Shown one piece after another: positions 1-8,768 of a DNA stretch of 64,000 nt. The stretch's first letter is position 1. Every line of letters begins with the position of its first letter. Both the position numbers and the translations under genes were made by a program. This DNA comes from Cyanobacteria bacterium REEB67 (GTDB taxonomy: Bacteria; Cyanobacteriota; Vampirovibrionia; Obscuribacterales; Obscuribacteraceae): contig JAGXAB010000012.1 in NCBI GenBank assembly GCA_018971775.1, positions 1-64,000 on the forward strand, given 5' to 3'. The notes below the pieces were generated by a model that had not been told where the DNA came from, did no database searches, and was given only the letters and a program-made list of their open reading frames with translations.

Positions 1-609
1 TCGCTGCATGGCGAGCTCTTGTGCCTCGATGTAGGCGGCTTCGCGAGGATCGATGAGCGGTGCCGACTCATCGACGATAAATTGATTGAGTGGCAGTGGC
101 TCTGGCTCGCCCGGCGATTCCGGCTCAGGCGACGGCACAGCAGGCGGTGCAAAAGTTTCCAGTGGAGCGGTATCCGGCGCAAACGACTGGCTATCGGATA
201 CTGAATCCGGGGCGAAATTTTGCTGGGGGGCCGGGGGCACCGCAGGAAATTGTCCGGAGGCGGAGCCAAAAGAGCGCCGACTGAGATACATGGACATATC
301 GGGCGTGGAAGATACTTGGGATGCTGTTGACTGCCCAGGCGTTTCAGGATCAGAATCTGGAGCGGCAGCCGGAGCCTCAGGTTCAGCGGCTGGTTGCGCA
401 GGCGGCTGCAAACGGCGCGAGTGCACTCGTTCTCGATATGGCGGCGCCACGAAAGGCTGGGGGCCGGCAGATGTGGGAAGCGGTGGCACCTGATTTTCCG
501 AAGCATGCGGTTCAGACACAGGCTGTTCAGGCGCAGAAAAACCAGGCGCCTTTTTTTCTCTGGCATCCTCTTCGTCTTCAATTTTGTTGTCGGGATTTTC
601 TTCTGTCAT
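1..609 (-). CDS. Proline/alanine-rich, probably disordered protein; 3' part runs off the window start
   Basis: Reading the minus strand from ATG at 609 gives an uninterrupted 203-codon frame (MTEENPDNKIEDEEDAREKKAPGFSAPEQPVSEPHASENQ...PLIDPREAAYIEAQELAMQR) to base 1. It is absent from the ORF track because no stop is reached. The start lies immediately after the upstream gene's stop (611-613). Confidence 0.72.
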   Translation of the reverse strand, partial: MTEENPDNKIEDEEDAREKKAPGFSAPEQPVSEPHASENQVPPLPTSAGPQPFVAPPYRERVHSRRLQPPAQPAAEPEAPAAAPDSDPETPGQSTASQVSSTPDMSMYLSRRSFGSASGQFPAVPPAPQQNFAPDSVSDSQSFAPDTAPLETFAPPAVPSPEPESPGEPEPLPLNQFIVDESAPLIDPREAAYIEAQELAMQR

Positions 610-610
610 C

Positions 611-2185
611 TCAACGCTGCTTCACTACCGGGAATTCCCTTAATAACTTGCCCTTCCAGAAAATCATAACGCCCAACTGATTACCTTCTTTTACTATGTT
701 AGGACATGAAAAATATAGAGTCCTCTCCGCCCCCGGAGCAAAAGGATTGGAATTGAGGGTGACCACGGGCAGAGCTACCGAACCATTTGACTGCCTGCGA
801 GTGTGATCAAAAAAAACGGCTGTCAGACTGAGTTCTGTCACGGCCTGGCCGGAAATGTTCTTTATCTTAATTTCGCCTTCCGGTGTAAGCGACCCAGCCG
901 AGAGCCAGTTGTGAGAAGCCATTACCGCCACAGGCGGCGAGCCAGCGCTCCAGGCGGCAGGCTTAGGCGCTTCCTTCTCCTCGTCTTTCTTCTCATCCTT
1001 CAAGAGCTGCGCCAGTTCTTCCTCCACTCTTTCAGCATGCCCTTTAACCGACATCGCTTCACCGGCTTTATTTTGCTTGGCTAAAAGTGCCGACCAGGTG
1101 TTGAGCGTGGTCAAAAGCTGCTTGAGCAGGGCGGGACTGGGCTTGAGAGCATTTGCTTCTTCCAGGCAGCGCACCGCGCCGGCATAGTTTTCAAGGCGCA
1201 GATTCAAATCAGCCAGGAGTTCGTAGTTTTCAAAGGTCTTTTCTTTATCGACAAGATCGGTCAATGCCACCTGAGCGGCATTCCAATCTTTTTTAGCGAG
1301 TAGCAAATCAATCAGGCGGTGGCGGATCGTCAGATTGTTTTTGTCGAAGTTGCAAACGGCCTGGTAATTTTCAATTGCCTTATCGGCCTTGCCTTCTTTT
1401 TCGTAGAGGGCACCAAGTGCGATGCGCGTCGCTGGTTCGTCAGAAACACTGAGCGCTTTTTCCAGCAGCTCGATGGCCTTGGTATTGTCTTCATTGCGCA
1501 ACTCGGCCGCAGCGGCCATTCTTCGATAACAATCGGCGAGGCGGTGCGGCACCTGCGATTTCAAGGGTTCTTCCAGGCTCTCGCTAAATTCGCCGGCCTG
1601 AGTCATGTGTTTGGTGGCACTGTCGAGATCGTTTTTGGCCAGGTCGGCATCGGCCCAGCGCATATACATCTGGGCACGGCCATTAGCCAGCAAATTTGCT
1701 TTGACAACGGTCATAGCAGCCGAATAGAGCCGCTCGGCCTGTTCGTAATCATTGCGCCCCTGGTAATAATCGCTGTAGCTCTCGACAACGAGCGGTAAAT
1801 AATTGTCACGGCAACGCACGCGGAAGGCCGTATCGAGCGCGGTGCGACCTTCGGCGAATCGTTCGGTATCGAGATAGGCCTGGGCCAGCCAGGGATAGAC
1901 ATTGAAATCCGGCGGACTTTGCTTCGACAGTTCTTCAAGCAGCGGCACAGCCAGTGCCGATTTATTTTCTTTGACCATTTTGACGGCCTTCTCTAAAGGC
2001 GTCTCTTTGGGGGTACATATAAAGTAGGCGCCCACAGCAACGATGAGCACGACTACAAGTATCGTTGCAATCGTCAGCCAATTATTTGGCTTTTTTTCCG
2101 AATCAGAATTACCTGTTTCAGCGTTATTGCGGTCAGCCAGATCGGTCATCGATTTCTCTTTGTGCAAATCTTCAGTCGAGGACAT
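611..2185 (-). CDS. TPR-repeat protein with one N-terminal transmembrane segment
   Basis: 524-aa ORF; hydrophobic segment WLTIATILVVVLIVAVGAYFI followed by TPR-like repeats (AIELLEKALSVSDEPATRIALGALYEKEGKADKAIENYQ). Confidence 0.82.
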   Translation of the reverse strand: MSSTEDLHKEKSMTDLADRNNAETGNSDSEKKPNNWLTIATILVVVLIVAVGAYFICTPKETPLEKAVKMVKENKSALAVPLLEELSKQSPPDFNVYPWLAQAYLDTERFAEGRTALDTAFRVRCRDNYLPLVVESYSDYYQGRNDYEQAERLYSAAMTVVKANLLANGRAQMYMRWADADLAKNDLDSATKHMTQAGEFSESLEEPLKSQVPHRLADCYRRMAAAAELRNEDNTKAIELLEKALSVSDEPATRIALGALYEKEGKADKAIENYQAVCNFDKNNLTIRHRLIDLLLAKKDWNAAQVALTDLVDKEKTFENYELLADLNLRLENYAGAVRCLEEANALKPSPALLKQLLTTLNTWSALLAKQNKAGEAMSVKGHAERVEEELAQLLKDEKKDEEKEAPKPAAWSAGSPPVAVMASHNWLSAGSLTPEGEIKIKNISGQAVTELSLTAVFFDHTRRQSNGSVALPVVTLNSNPFAPGAERTLYFSCPNIVKEGNQLGVMIFWKGKLLREFPVVKQR

Positions 2186-2222
2186 CTTAAGTGGTATCAG
2201 AAGCTATAATATCGTCCAGATC

Positions 2223-3119
2223 ATGCCTATAGATATTAACCTCACGCCAACGGCGTCTTTTGTCGGCATTAACCGACGCTCGAAGCCCGTTCATGGTGGC
2301 AACGCCATCGCCAATCCCATCCCGGCACGAACCTGGGGGCTTGCTCCCGATTGCCGTGCCGCCGCTCTGCTGGTGCATGGGCTCGGTGCCCACAGCGGCT
2401 GGTATGAAGCGCTCGGTCGTCGACTCAAGGTGCGGGGCATCTTTGCCCTTGCTTACGACCAGGTCGGCTTTGGCAAGCGCGCGGGCGAAGAGCTCTGGAT
2501 GAAGCAACAATGGCTTGACGACCTCAAAGATGCTTATGAGTATCTGCGTGAAACCGTCGGCGACAAACCTATTTTTATCATAGGCAACTCGATGGGTGCG
2601 CTCGTCGCTCTGAAATCGATGGTCAACACGACGCCCTCCGGACTGGTGATGTTCTCGCCAGGCTTTGACGGCCATCCCGCGACTTTTCCGCTGTCCTACA
2701 AAGTAAAAACTCTGCTGACGGCGCTGCTCAAGCCAGATACACCGATTACCCTGCCCTACTCGACCGACCAGATCACCCGCGACCCGATCGTCCGAGGCTG
2801 GCTCAATAACGACGTCGACGCGCGCATGACTGTGCCGGCCCGGATGCTGTTGGAATTGCTCAAATTGACGGAAGAAGCTAAAAACACAGGCCGCAAGCTG
2901 CCTTCGCCGGTGCTTATGTTCACGGCCGGACAGGAAACTATCGTCAACAATCAAGTCAGCGAAGCCGTTTTCGCCCGGCTGGTCGCGCCCAGGAAGCAAA
3001 AGCATCACTTCCCGGAAGCCTGGCATGATTTGATGTTCGATCCCGTCCTCGACGAGCTTGTCGACATCATGGCCGCCTGGATGCTCGAAATTGGCCGGGA
3101 AAAACTACAGGTCTCCTGA
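2223..3119 (+). CDS. Alpha/beta hydrolase (monoacylglycerol lipase-like)
   Basis: LLVHGLGAHSGWYEALGRRL, nucleophile elbow GNSMGALVA and C-terminal AWHDLMFDP. Start taken at internal ATG 2223 rather than 2043. Confidence 0.85.
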   Translation: MPIDINLTPTASFVGINRRSKPVHGGNAIANPIPARTWGLAPDCRAAALLVHGLGAHSGWYEALGRRLKVRGIFALAYDQVGFGKRAGEELWMKQQWLDDLKDAYEYLRETVGDKPIFIIGNSMGALVALKSMVNTTPSGLVMFSPGFDGHPATFPLSYKVKTLLTALLKPDTPITLPYSTDQITRDPIVRGWLNNDVDARMTVPARMLLELLKLTEEAKNTGRKLPSPVLMFTAGQETIVNNQVSEAVFARLVAPRKQKHHFPEAWHDLMFDPVLDELVDIMAAWMLEIGREKLQVS

Positions 3120-3280
3120 AAATTAGCCATTTTTTAAATAGGCTTCAATGCCTGACGGGGTCAGGCGATCATTTGGCGCGCCCGGAGCGCTGGATTGCAA
3201 GAGAAAATTTTTAAGCGACGGCGCACTTCCTGAAAACCATCTATAATATGTACTGGTGTGCATTTGAGGTTCTTCACAAG

Positions 3281-5221
3281 ATGGCTGAGCAGCAGCAATT
3301 AGAGCGCGTGACCGACCGCAACCTGGCGGCAGTTTTTTACAACCGGGCAAAAAAGCTCGGCGACATGGCCTGCGTTGCCTACAAAGAAAAGAAACAGCCC
3401 TATCGCACCATCAACTGGCGTGAATTTAGCAGATTGGCGCAACAATTCTCGCTCGGCTTAATGACGACCGGCCTCAGACCCGGTGAAAAAGCGGCGATTT
3501 TCTCCGCCACCTGTTATCAATGGGTAGCCGCCGACCTTGCCACCATATCTAATGGCGCGATTTCGGTACCGATTTACCCGACGTCATCGGCTTCTGATAT
3601 TGAATTCATTGTCAACAATTCGCAAGCACGCATTATTTTTGTCCAGAACGAGGCTCTCCTCAAGCGCGCTCTGGCAGTCAAAGACAGTATCCCCAATGTC
3701 CAGAAACTGGTGCTTTTCAATCTGCCGGAAGGCGTCAAAAGCACCGATGACCTGGCGACAAAATATGATGTGCCGGCTGGCTTCCTGAGCGACATCGACA
3801 CTTTGCGCAAACTCGGCGCCAGTCTCGACAGCGCTCATTTGAAGATTCTCGAAGACCGCATGAAAGCCACTCCCAGAGACGGTATCGCCACAATTATCTA
3901 TACATCCGGGACGACCGGTGTGCCCAAGGGTGTACCGCTCACCCACGGCAATATCATGAGCATTATCGAGAGCATCAAACCAGTATTGCCTATCGATGAG
4001 CAGGAAGTTTATCTATCCTATCTGCCGCTCTCCCATGTATTCGAGCGCATTTGCGGTGAATTTTACTGGCTGGCCTCGGGCGGCATGTGTGCCTTTGCCG
4101 AGAGTATAGAGATGATGGGTAAAAACATGGCGGAAGTAGAGGCCTCCATGCTTCTCTGCGTGCCGCGCGTACTCGATCGCATATACGCCAAGGTAAAAGC
4201 CGGTCTCGACGAAACAACGGGCCGCAAACGCCAGCTAATAGACTGGGCTCTTTCGGTAGGCAAGGAAGTGATCGCCAAGCAAGGCGAAGGCACCTTTGTC
4301 GGACCGATCCTGATGGCCAAACACGCCATCGCCGAAAAGCTCGTCTTCCAGAAGCTGCGTCAGAAAATCGGACCGAGACTGCGACTTGTCGTCTGCGGCG
4401 GTGCCCCATCCTCGCGTGAGACCCTGGCATTTTTCACCGCCATCGGTATCAACTGCCTGGAAGGGTATGGACTGACCGAGACGGCCGCTCCGACCCATGT
4501 CAACCGCATCGGCAAAATCAAGCTCGGCACAGTCGGCCCCAACTTGCCGATCGTCGATGTCAAACTAGGCAGCGATGGCGAAGTGATGGTGAAAGGACCG
4601 AGCATCTTCGGCGGCTATTATGAAAATGCCGAAGCGACCGCAGAAGGTTTTGAGGACGGCTGGTTCAAAACCGGCGATATCGGCTCTATCGACGAAGAGG
4701 GTTACCTCAAGATCGTCGATCGCAAAAAAGATATCATCGTCAATTCAGCCGGTAAAAATATTGCTCCGCAGCGCGTGGAAGCGGTATTAAAGATGGTGCC
4801 CTTCGTCACCCAGGCGGTAGTTTTTGGCGACAAGCAGAAGCACCTCGTCGCTCTCTTGACCCTCGACGAAGAAGCGGTCTGCGACTATGCCCGTGTCCAC
4901 GGTTGGGAATTCGACTCTTACTTTGATCTTAGCCGTTCGCACAATCTCTATGCTTTCCTCAAAGCTGAAATAGCCTCGCGCTCGACTGCGCTTGCCGAAT
5001 ACGAGGTTGTCAAACGTTTTGCCGTTATGGCCAATGAGCTCTCCGTGGAAGCAGGCGAACTGACCGCTTCACTCAAAATCAAGCGTTCGGTGGTGGCGAG
5101 AAACTACAGCGACATCATCAACGCCCTCTATGCCAATACATATGAAGGCGGCCTTGCCCCGGAGCGCGCCTCCACCCAGGCCAACGTCCGCGAGATGCAG
5201 CGCGAAGTGGCCTCGGTCTGA
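3281..5221 (+). CDS. AMP-binding long-chain acyl-CoA synthetase
   Basis: IIYTSGTTGVPKGVPLTHGN, EGYGLTETAAPTHVN, GWFKTGDIGSIDEEGYLKIVDRKKDIIVNSAGKNIAPQRVE motifs. Confidence 0.94.
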   Translation: MAEQQQLERVTDRNLAAVFYNRAKKLGDMACVAYKEKKQPYRTINWREFSRLAQQFSLGLMTTGLRPGEKAAIFSATCYQWVAADLATISNGAISVPIYPTSSASDIEFIVNNSQARIIFVQNEALLKRALAVKDSIPNVQKLVLFNLPEGVKSTDDLATKYDVPAGFLSDIDTLRKLGASLDSAHLKILEDRMKATPRDGIATIIYTSGTTGVPKGVPLTHGNIMSIIESIKPVLPIDEQEVYLSYLPLSHVFERICGEFYWLASGGMCAFAESIEMMGKNMAEVEASMLLCVPRVLDRIYAKVKAGLDETTGRKRQLIDWALSVGKEVIAKQGEGTFVGPILMAKHAIAEKLVFQKLRQKIGPRLRLVVCGGAPSSRETLAFFTAIGINCLEGYGLTETAAPTHVNRIGKIKLGTVGPNLPIVDVKLGSDGEVMVKGPSIFGGYYENAEATAEGFEDGWFKTGDIGSIDEEGYLKIVDRKKDIIVNSAGKNIAPQRVEAVLKMVPFVTQAVVFGDKQKHLVALLTLDEEAVCDYARVHGWEFDSYFDLSRSHNLYAFLKAEIASRSTALAEYEVVKRFAVMANELSVEAGELTASLKIKRSVVARNYSDIINALYANTYEGGLAPERASTQANVREMQREVASV

Positions 5222-5245
5222 ATCAATCAAAACAAATTCCTAGCA

Positions 5246-5278
5246 GAAAGCCCCACCATTCTAATTGGCAGGGCTTTC
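5246..5278. terminator. Hairpin between convergent genes, possible bidirectional terminator
   Basis: GAAAGCCC...GGGCTTTC 8-bp inverted repeat between genes ending at 5221 (+) and 5316 (-). Confidence 0.55.
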
Positions 5279-5315
5279 AATCTAGAGTTGTCTTTTTAAG
5301 GAGGGGGAGGGAGAG

Positions 5316-6461
5316 TTAAGGTAGGGCCGTCGCCGAAGCGGTCCGATCCGCTTTGTCTAATGCCGCCACCCGCAGTACCCGCGAGCGTCCCGCCTCTAGA
5401 ACGAAGAGCGCGCCGTCGGGTCCGAAAGCTACACCGGTCGGATTGAGCAGACCGGTTAAGAATGTTTCTGTGCGACCCTCGCGGTTGACTCGGATCACTG
5501 TACCGGCTCGGCCGGCGGTGACGTAGAGGCGACCGAGGGAGTCCATGGCCAGGTTGCCGTCATAGCCATCGGCAAAGTTGAAGCTTTCCGAATCGGCTAC
5601 AGGGATACGAGCCACTTCGCGGCTGTCCAGAGAACGTTTGACCACCGAGCCTGAGGCATGCTCCAGGCACCAGAGGAAACCGTCGCTGTCGAGCAGCAAA
5701 CCTTGAGTACCGTGACCGGGCCCACCCAGGAAGACTTCCGAATCGCCGGTCTTGTCGACTTTGAAAACTCCGCCGGTATTGGAGGGGAAATTGGAGACAT
5801 AAACTTCTTCCCGGGCGCCGATGGCGATGTCGGAGAGGAAGGTGCCGCCGCCGGTCAGATTGCCGTCGAGCTGGGCAAGGATACGGCCGGACTTGTTCGG
5901 GTCGATTTTATAAACCGTGCCCTGAATGGTCGCTACATAAAGAACGCCTTTGCGGTCGAAGCGCAGACCGGAGATAGTGCTGTTGCCGCGAATGCGAGCG
6001 TATTCGGAAAGGGCGCCGCTGCTGTCGATAAACCAGACAGAGCCGTCGCAGGAGAAATAAATGCCGCCCGGACCGGCGGTCATGCGTGAAAAGCGATTGG
6101 AATAAGAAGAATTGAGCTGGGAGAGCACCCGTACGCCATAGCCTCTCGGGGCATCGGGCAAGTCAATTACCGACAGAGCGCCGCCGGCCTTGCCATCTTT
6201 TTCGGTACCGAAGGAGTTATCGTCCTCCTCCGAAATCTCGGCCGAAGTGATGTCAATGTGCAGAATCAGGTGGAGCGGTACAAGAATGCGGCGGATATGA
6301 ATCTGACCGTCACTTTCATGGGAGTAAGATTCCACGTCAATGTGGTCGTGATCGACCGTCAAGACTCTACCGGTGACTGTGTTATGACAGCCCATCCCAT
6401 ACCAGATTTGTATTTTCTGCCTGCTGTCGACAAAGCCCTGTAATCTGGTCCTAAAACTCAT
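5316..6461 (-). CDS. SMP-30/NHL-like beta-propeller protein with a small N-terminal Sm-like domain
   Basis: Propeller-like repeats (GPGGIYFSCDGSVWFID, GLRFDRKGVLYVATIQGTVYKID, GVAFGPDGALFVLEAGRSRVLRV). The N-terminal ~75 aa form a separate beta-rich segment. Confidence 0.8.
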   Translation of the reverse strand: MSFRTRLQGFVDSRQKIQIWYGMGCHNTVTGRVLTVDHDHIDVESYSHESDGQIHIRRILVPLHLILHIDITSAEISEEDDNSFGTEKDGKAGGALSVIDLPDAPRGYGVRVLSQLNSSYSNRFSRMTAGPGGIYFSCDGSVWFIDSSGALSEYARIRGNSTISGLRFDRKGVLYVATIQGTVYKIDPNKSGRILAQLDGNLTGGGTFLSDIAIGAREEVYVSNFPSNTGGVFKVDKTGDSEVFLGGPGHGTQGLLLDSDGFLWCLEHASGSVVKRSLDSREVARIPVADSESFNFADGYDGNLAMDSLGRLYVTAGRAGTVIRVNREGRTETFLTGLLNPTGVAFGPDGALFVLEAGRSRVLRVAALDKADRTASATALP

Positions 6462-6516
6462 AGCAAATGCCCCTCAATAACTCCGAAGCTCTTTCCAATT
6501 GGAAGGCCCCCACCGA

Positions 6517-6945
6517 TTATTCTTTTACCCATTCTTCACGATCAACAATCAAGGCATGGTTCCAAAATTGTTCAATTTTGTAGAAATCGCGCTCTTTTTG
6601 CTGCAAGACGTGAACGATAACCGATCCAAAGTCTAAAAGCACCCATCTGCCCTCAGTTTTACCTTCGATCGATCTGGCCTTCAGACCGTTTTCGGTCAGC
6701 GAAGCATCGACAGCATCAACAATTGCCCTGATCTGGGCGGCCGAATCGCCCCCGGTAATTACAAAGTAGTCGGCGAGTAAAGTTACCTTGCTAACGTCGA
6801 GCACCACAGTCGAATTTGCTTTTTTACTTTCGCAGGCATTGGCTGCCATGAAGGCAGCGACCCTTGAATCTAAACCGGATGAATTAGCGGTAGTTGCGCT
6901 CAAAGGAGCCCCACGCAAAGGATATGACATTATATTTGTTCCCAA
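6517..6945 (-). CDS. rsfS: Ribosome silencing factor RsfS (Iojap family)
   Basis: VTLLADYFVITGGDSAAQIRAIVDAV...EGKTEGRWVLLDFGSVIVHVLQQKERDFYKIEQFW is characteristic. Confidence 0.93.
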   Translation of the reverse strand: MGTNIMSYPLRGAPLSATTANSSGLDSRVAAFMAANACESKKANSTVVLDVSKVTLLADYFVITGGDSAAQIRAIVDAVDASLTENGLKARSIEGKTEGRWVLLDFGSVIVHVLQQKERDFYKIEQFWNHALIVDREEWVKE

Positions 6946-7207
6946 ATCGAAGTGAATTTCACGCGCTTATTGCAATTTTTTTGACCTTTCTCGGGCCTTT
7001 CTTTATTCCTCTCAAAAACCGCCTGGCAAGCCAACCTTTGTATATTATGCCTGGCATTACTTATCAAGAGCGACTTTTTATGCCAAGTCTATTGCCTTTG
7101 CCTTGAAAGGTGCTGTATTCTTGCCTCTCACGCGGTTATTAGACCGCAAAGATACAATTACAGCTCTAGTTGTACTTTTGATTTAGGACCGGATAGGAGG
7201 AATCTCT

Positions 7208-7489
7208 GTGAACAAAGCAGAATTGGCTGCCGAAATCGCTGCTCGTACTAATACAACCAAAAAATCCGTCGAAGAAATGTTGGCCGCTTTCACCGATGTT
7301 GTTACCGAAGTAGTGGCCAAGGGCGATCGTGTTACCCTCGTAGGTTTCGGCACATTCTTGCGCCGTGACAGACAGGCTCGCGAAACCAACAACCCGCAAA
7401 AGCCTGGTGAGAAAATCAAGGTGCCTGCCAAAAAGGTACCCGCTTTCCAACCTGGCAAAGAGTTCAAAGATACAGTCGACAAGAAGTAG
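7208..7489 (+). CDS. hup: HU family DNA-binding protein
   Basis: MNKAELAAEIAARTNTTKKSVEEML...VTLVGFGTFLRRDRQARETNNPQKPGEKIKVPAKKVPAFQPGKEFKD; GTG start preceded by a GGAGG-like RBS. Confidence 0.96.
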   Translation: MNKAELAAEIAARTNTTKKSVEEMLAAFTDVVTEVVAKGDRVTLVGFGTFLRRDRQARETNNPQKPGEKIKVPAKKVPAFQPGKEFKDTVDKK

Positions 7490-7586
7490 GAAACTGCTTC
7501 TGATAGCAAAACCAGAAGTAGCGCTTAGCGATACTGCTGGCGGAAATATCAAAGATTGTAGAGCCAAGGCTCTTATCGACAAAACG

Positions 7587-7616
7587 AAAAGGAGAGGGTT
7601 AAACCTCTCCTTTTTG
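7587..7616 (+). terminator. Rho-independent terminator downstream of hup
   Basis: AAAAGGAGAGG-gttaaa-CCTCTCCTTTT followed by T-rich tract. Confidence 0.85.
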
Positions 7617-7628
7617 TTTTGGCCAATC

Positions 7629-7725
7629 TCGTTCGATAATTCCAGACATTTCTGACCGTCGAAAACGGCCTTGTTCGATAATTCCAGCCATATTGAACGT
7701 CCAAAAACGGCCTTGTTCGATAATT
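7629..7725. repeat. Imperfect 42-bp tandem repeat (two units plus start of a third)
   Basis: TcGTTCGATAATTCCAGaCAT...AACGGCC at 7629-7670, TTGTTCGATAATTCCAGCCAT...AACGGCC at 7671-7712, TTGTTCGATAATT from 7713. Confidence 0.8.
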
Positions 7726-7829
7726 TCTGATGCCTTATTCGATATTTTTCTGGCAAAAAAGCCCATTCCATGGCCGCTTTAAGGCCAGAACGGCCTTAGC
7801 GCTGGAATTTCAGTTCAAGCGCAATGTAG

Positions 7830-8768
7830 TTACTGGCCTGCAGCACTGTTGTCATTTGCTGATTTTTCTTCGCCTGCATCACCGCCCATAAAGCCGGCCA
7901 GTTTGCTTTGCAGGGCAGAAAGACGACCGTCATTTGGACATTCGCGCACAGCGTCGTTGAGCCAGTTGCGGGCCTGTTGCAGATGACCGCCGGTAGCCAG
8001 AACATTGACCAGGTGCAGATAAGCCTCTACGTAACCAGGTTTGGCTTTGACAGCGTGGACAAAACTATCGCGGGCCAGGCTAAGCTCATTGTCGGCTTCA
8101 GCCGCCAGGCCGAGCTCATAAAAGACCATGGCAGAAAGAGTTGAGGACTTGCCGCTGCGTTCGATCGAGCTCGCTTGATCGATAAGCTTAGCTGCCTCGC
8201 TAAGCTTATCGGTAGAAAGGCCGTAATTGCCCTTCAAACGCTCGTTCACGCCCTGATCGTAGAGAGCATAGGCGTTGCCCAGGAGCGAATAATTGCGCAG
8301 ACGAGGTTGCGCTTCGGCGGCAGCCTGAGCCTGCGCCTGGCTGTCGTCGATGTCGGAATTTTCGTGTTTTTTGGCGACGGGCTCGGTGTTTGCAGCTGCA
8401 TGCGTTTTGCCGAGCGGGTGAGAAAGATGAGTAGCATGCCCGACATGGCCGCTCCGACCGCCATGGGAGGTGACAACATGGCCATGGCTGTGGCTGCGAC
8501 TGCTGTGACCGTGACTGACAACCATGGCCGAGCCATGGCTAGCGTGGATGCTGCTGCGCCGACTGGATGTTTTCGGCGCAGTCTTTGCAGAAGTTTTTGA
8601 GGAAGTTTTTGAAGAGTGAGTCGCAGTCACCTTGTGAGTCCTGGCCATGGCACTCCCGGCCCAACCACCAGGGGTTGGACCTAGCAGGCCGGCGAAGTTG
8701 ATGAGCAGACTTAGGACCAGACTGAGGGCCGGGCCGACGTTACTGAAGGAGGCTCTCAAAGGGTTCAC
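7830..8768 (-). CDS. Exported TPR protein with Ser/Thr/Lys- and His-rich linker
   Basis: Signal-like N-terminus (ALSLVLSLLINFAGLLG), SSKTSSKTSAKTAPKTSS and HASHGSAMVVSHGHSSRSHSHGHVVTSHGG low-complexity, then TPR-like helices. Overlaps the pnp 3' end by 29 bp. Confidence 0.75.
   Translation of the reverse strand: MNPLRASFSNVGPALSLVLSLLINFAGLLGPTPGGWAGSAMARTHKVTATHSSKTSSKTSAKTAPKTSSRRSSIHASHGSAMVVSHGHSSRSHSHGHVVTSHGGRSGHVGHATHLSHPLGKTHAAANTEPVAKKHENSDIDDSQAQAQAAAEAQPRLRNYSLLGNAYALYDQGVNERLKGNYGLSTDKLSEAAKLIDQASSIERSGKSSTLSAMVFYELGLAAEADNELSLARDSFVHAVKAKPGYVEAYLHLVNVLATGGHLQQARNWLNDAVRECPNDGRLSALQSKLAGFMGGDAGEEKSANDNSAAGQ

Noticed and set aside
3150-3166. GCCTGAC-ggg-GTCAGGC hairpin between the hydrolase and acyl-CoA synthetase genes
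   Set aside because: Short stem without a following U-tract on the plus strand; insufficient support for a terminator or regulatory call.
7166-7771. 201-aa minus-strand ORF containing LSNKAVF repeats
   Set aside because: Most of it is antisense to hup and its terminator; only the repeat itself is retained as an observation.
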